64,000 nucleotides of DNA. Source: Magicicada septendecula. Lineage: Eukaryota > Arthropoda > Insecta > Hemiptera > Cicadidae. The notes below the pieces were generated by a model. It saw only the letters and a list, made by a program, of their open reading frames with translations, had not been told where the DNA came from and did not search any database. Positions 62,038 through 64,000 of this stretch are shown here, in pieces. How positions within the stretch are numbered: position 1 is the first letter of the stretch; every line of letters begins with the position of its first letter. Location: assembly GCA_034769895.1 (NCBI GenBank), contig CM068368.1:687471877-687535876 (forward strand). Direction: 5' to 3'. Both the position numbers and the translations under genes were made by a program.

Positions 62038-62060
62038 TTATTTTTTCAAATAATGTTCAA

Positions 62061-63762
62061 GAGCTTGTTATTTTCAAATTATATTAATTGCATTTTTCTT
62101 GATTTCAAAGAAGTTAGTTTTAAAGAATTTAATTTATGGATTTAATTTAATTTAATTTAATTTGCAATGCTTTTAAAATGATTTTAAATACTCTAAAATG
62201 CTTGTAAATATTCTGAAATAAACTAGCCGTGAATCTAGTTCAACGTGCCTTTATTTACTTGTGATTTGACTCACGTATTCTGCAGTATAAGTAATTAATT
62301 CTCTAATAAGATTTGTATAGCGCTTTCTCTTTATATCTATTTCTAATACTTAGCTAGAGCTTATTAGTTACTCATACATGCTATACAAAATTAACACAAT
62401 TGAATATTTCTTATTAATTTAGAGTCTCTGATTTATCGGGATCTGAATTATTTCTTTTACAATGATTTTAAAAACAGAAAGGAAAAATTGATCTTTTGAG
62501 AAGTGAATAATTTGATTTTGACTTCCCTGGTTCAGAAGATGATGTTGAGATGCTCCGGAAATCCCTCGCTGTCCTGGTCCAATCTGCTAGAGACGACGAT
62601 CTACTGAGCGTCCTGGATTTTGGCGATGAGTTCGGGAATCAGCAACACTCTGCTCCTTCTGCAGAACTGGTGATGGTTTTACGTCTGTAGTTTTAACTGC
62701 TACAACTGCGTCAGGCTCCTCGTTCGATTCACGTTTCACTTCAGCGTGTGTGTCTCGTTACGGGTTGTCGCTCTGCTCGTCAGTTCTTCAGCTCGTACCA
62801 CTGGTTATAGACGGCCTCTTCTGTCGTACTCTTGAAGTGATTTCTTGTAGTATATAGTTGATCTCTTGCGTGCGTACGCCAACAGTTAATGTATTGCGCG
62901 GTACGCTTATTTGTTGATAAGTAAGAGTTTCTTGAATAGACGCTATTATTACGAGTCGTTACAGTTGATCTGTTGAACAAGACGATCGTAATTATGCGTG
63001 ATGACACCTCGAGTCCTCACAGATGAGTCTTCACAAATGTATGTTACTAAGACGATTGAAGATGTACGGTTGTTCCTCTTGAGTACTGGCAGTCGGGTGT
63101 TCTTTCAGCTGAAAACTCTGCGTTAGTTCCAATTTTTTTGAATGATTTGATTGGCTGACACACTCTCCCTTCTACTTGAAATTTGAGTCACCTCATTCCG
63201 TGAGAACGAAAATAATTCCCACAGTCTGAGAATTAATATTATTTTTACTATTCTGAACACACCGGATTTTAATTGTCGGTGCGGATGTCCGGTCGCAATT
63301 TATATTTGCGATTATCTTGGCTGCAAGCCAAGTTATGCGAATTCTAAAATATACATTTGGTTGTTAATTCTTATGACTATTACGTATTAAAAGCTCTTCT
63401 GTGTAGCTCAATTACTAAGGAAGTTATTAACATAAAATCAATTATCTCTCTTAATGTTTAATTATATTAAATAAAATTCGCGCACCCTATTATTAATATT
63501 TCGGTAAACATTTTGGCTATTTTGGATTTTGCCTAAATTTACCGGTTTCCGAAATATTAATAATTGAAAATTTGGGCGTGTCTCATATTTGTTATACTGT
63601 GTGTGATTACGTAAAGGCAGCTGACGTTGGCGTGTGAGCCTGTACAATGCGTTAAGATGCACGCTACATCATAAGAGTTGAATTTCAACGCTTTAAATTT
63701 ATTTAAACATTGATATAGTAAACCCTTTACATATATCTCCAAATCAATGAGATTTGGTCACG

Positions 63763-63767
<5 letters not shown>
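62061..63767 (-). repeat. LTR 11, truncated (5'-most LTR in element orientation)
   Basis: About 1.7 kb. The first ~380 bases on the + strand, with the primer site, leader and gag start, were lost; a 23-bp filler (62038-62060) joins it to gag. It carries many private changes (AGCTAGAGC, GTTACTCATAC, an insertion in AGCAACACTCTGC, GTAAAGGCAG). It ends the array at CACGTTATA. Confidence 0.82.

Positions 63768-63801
<34 letters not shown>
63768..63801. repeat. AT microsatellite at the right array edge
   Basis: About 17 AT units follow directly on the LTR terminus, hiding any target-site duplication. Confidence 0.95.
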
Positions 63802-63804
<3 letters not shown>

Positions 63805-64000
63805 ATAATCATAAGATAAATCAGATTAAAAGAACTATCTCATAAGAGTCAAATAAAAAATAAAAACAGAAAATATACATATCAACTTAGAGCTTAACCA
63901 TAAAGAAGCTGGTATATCAGTGTAAACAAAGCCAAGAATATAATAATGACAAGTGTCAGAAGCAATTAGTTCATCCAAACTAAAAGTATGATCTGAACTA
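63802..64000. other. AT-rich right flank
   Basis: Unrelated to the array unit; no gene or repeat recognised. Confidence 0.6.

Larger units (their letters stand above)
53250..62060 (-). repeat. Higher-order repeat copy 5, damaged (LTR9-D-LTR10-D')
   Basis: Only about 8.8 kb because of two deletions, at 59706 and at 62038-62060. The second unit is type D-like instead of type C, so the alternation ends here. Confidence 0.75.
3889..63767 (-). mobile_element. Tandem array of a non-autonomous gag-pro LTR retrotransposon with shared LTRs
   Basis: The same ~5.14-kb unit repeats head to tail with no unrelated DNA between copies, except the 366-bp insert at 8663-9028. Array edges define the LTR: homology begins at 3889 (AAAATATAACGTG) and ends at 63767 (CACGTTATA). 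These two motifs recur at both ends of each complete LTR. In element orientation each LTR is preceded by a G-rich polypurine tract and followed eight bases later by a tRNA-Lys-like primer site. That order, together with gypsy-type gag and retropepsin, identifies an LTR retrotransposon. No unit contains reverse transcriptase, RNase H, integrase or env, so mobility would need enzymes in trans. Complete LTRs start at 3889, 12090, 17219, 22376, 27503, 32642, 37787, 42953, 48096 and 53250; those at 58435 and 62061 are truncated. Confidence 0.9.

Noticed and set aside
3889-63767. CRISPR array or bacterial tandem repeat
   Set aside because: The period is 5.1 kb with gag and LTR signals; no short repeat-spacer pattern exists.
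63768-63801. Target-site duplication of the array
   Set aside because: The right edge is AT microsatellite, so any match with the left flank AAAT would be meaningless.

Overview
The window is eukaryotic repeat DNA, most likely from an arthropod. It is AT-rich, with long TG and AT microsatellites, a pogo/Tigger DNA transposon, a Ty3/gypsy integrase remnant, a Penelope-like fragment and a gypsy-type gag with no partner reverse transcriptase. I see no host protein-coding gene, no RNA gene and nothing prokaryotic. The species cannot be named from the sequence.

Layout. 1-441: 3' end of a Ty3/gypsy pol (integrase C-terminus, + strand). 443-2726: a complete but dead Tigger/pogo transposon with matching 23-bp terminal inverted repeats and a TA duplication, inserted exactly at the end of that integrase. 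2729-3888: very AT-rich DNA without genes. 3889-63767: one continuous head-to-tail array of a non-autonomous LTR retrotransposon, all on the minus strand. 63768-64000: an AT microsatellite and AT-rich flank.

The array. One unit is about 5.14 kb: a long LTR of about 2.09 kb and an internal part of about 3.05 kb, with neighbouring units sharing one LTR. In minus-strand order the internal part holds a degenerate tRNA-Lys-type primer site, a leader, a 530-codon gag, a canonical -1 frameshift heptamer (A AAA AAC), a retropepsin-like pro broken in the same places in every copy, a TG microsatellite, a spacer with a second TG microsatellite, and a G-rich polypurine tract against the next LTR. Reverse transcriptase, RNase H and integrase are absent. 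There are 12 LTRs (ten full length, two truncated) and 12 gag copies, three of them intact (10254-11846, 15383-16975, 25669-27261).

Higher-order structure. Alternate units match best, so from 12090 the array is a dimeric higher-order repeat of about 10.3 kb present five times (starts 12090, 22376, 32642, 42953, 53250). Gag types run A-B-C-B-C-D-C-D-C-D-D'. This points to copying of DNA blocks (unequal exchange or rolling circle) rather than repeated retrotransposition. Shared pro damage shows the founder was already protease-defective.

The most unusual spot is 8663-9028, where a 366-bp fragment replaces a gag start, an LTR and a polypurine tract. Its minus strand encodes what looks like the end of a Penelope-like GIY-YIG protein, followed by a short hammerhead-ribozyme-like fold (8771-8817).
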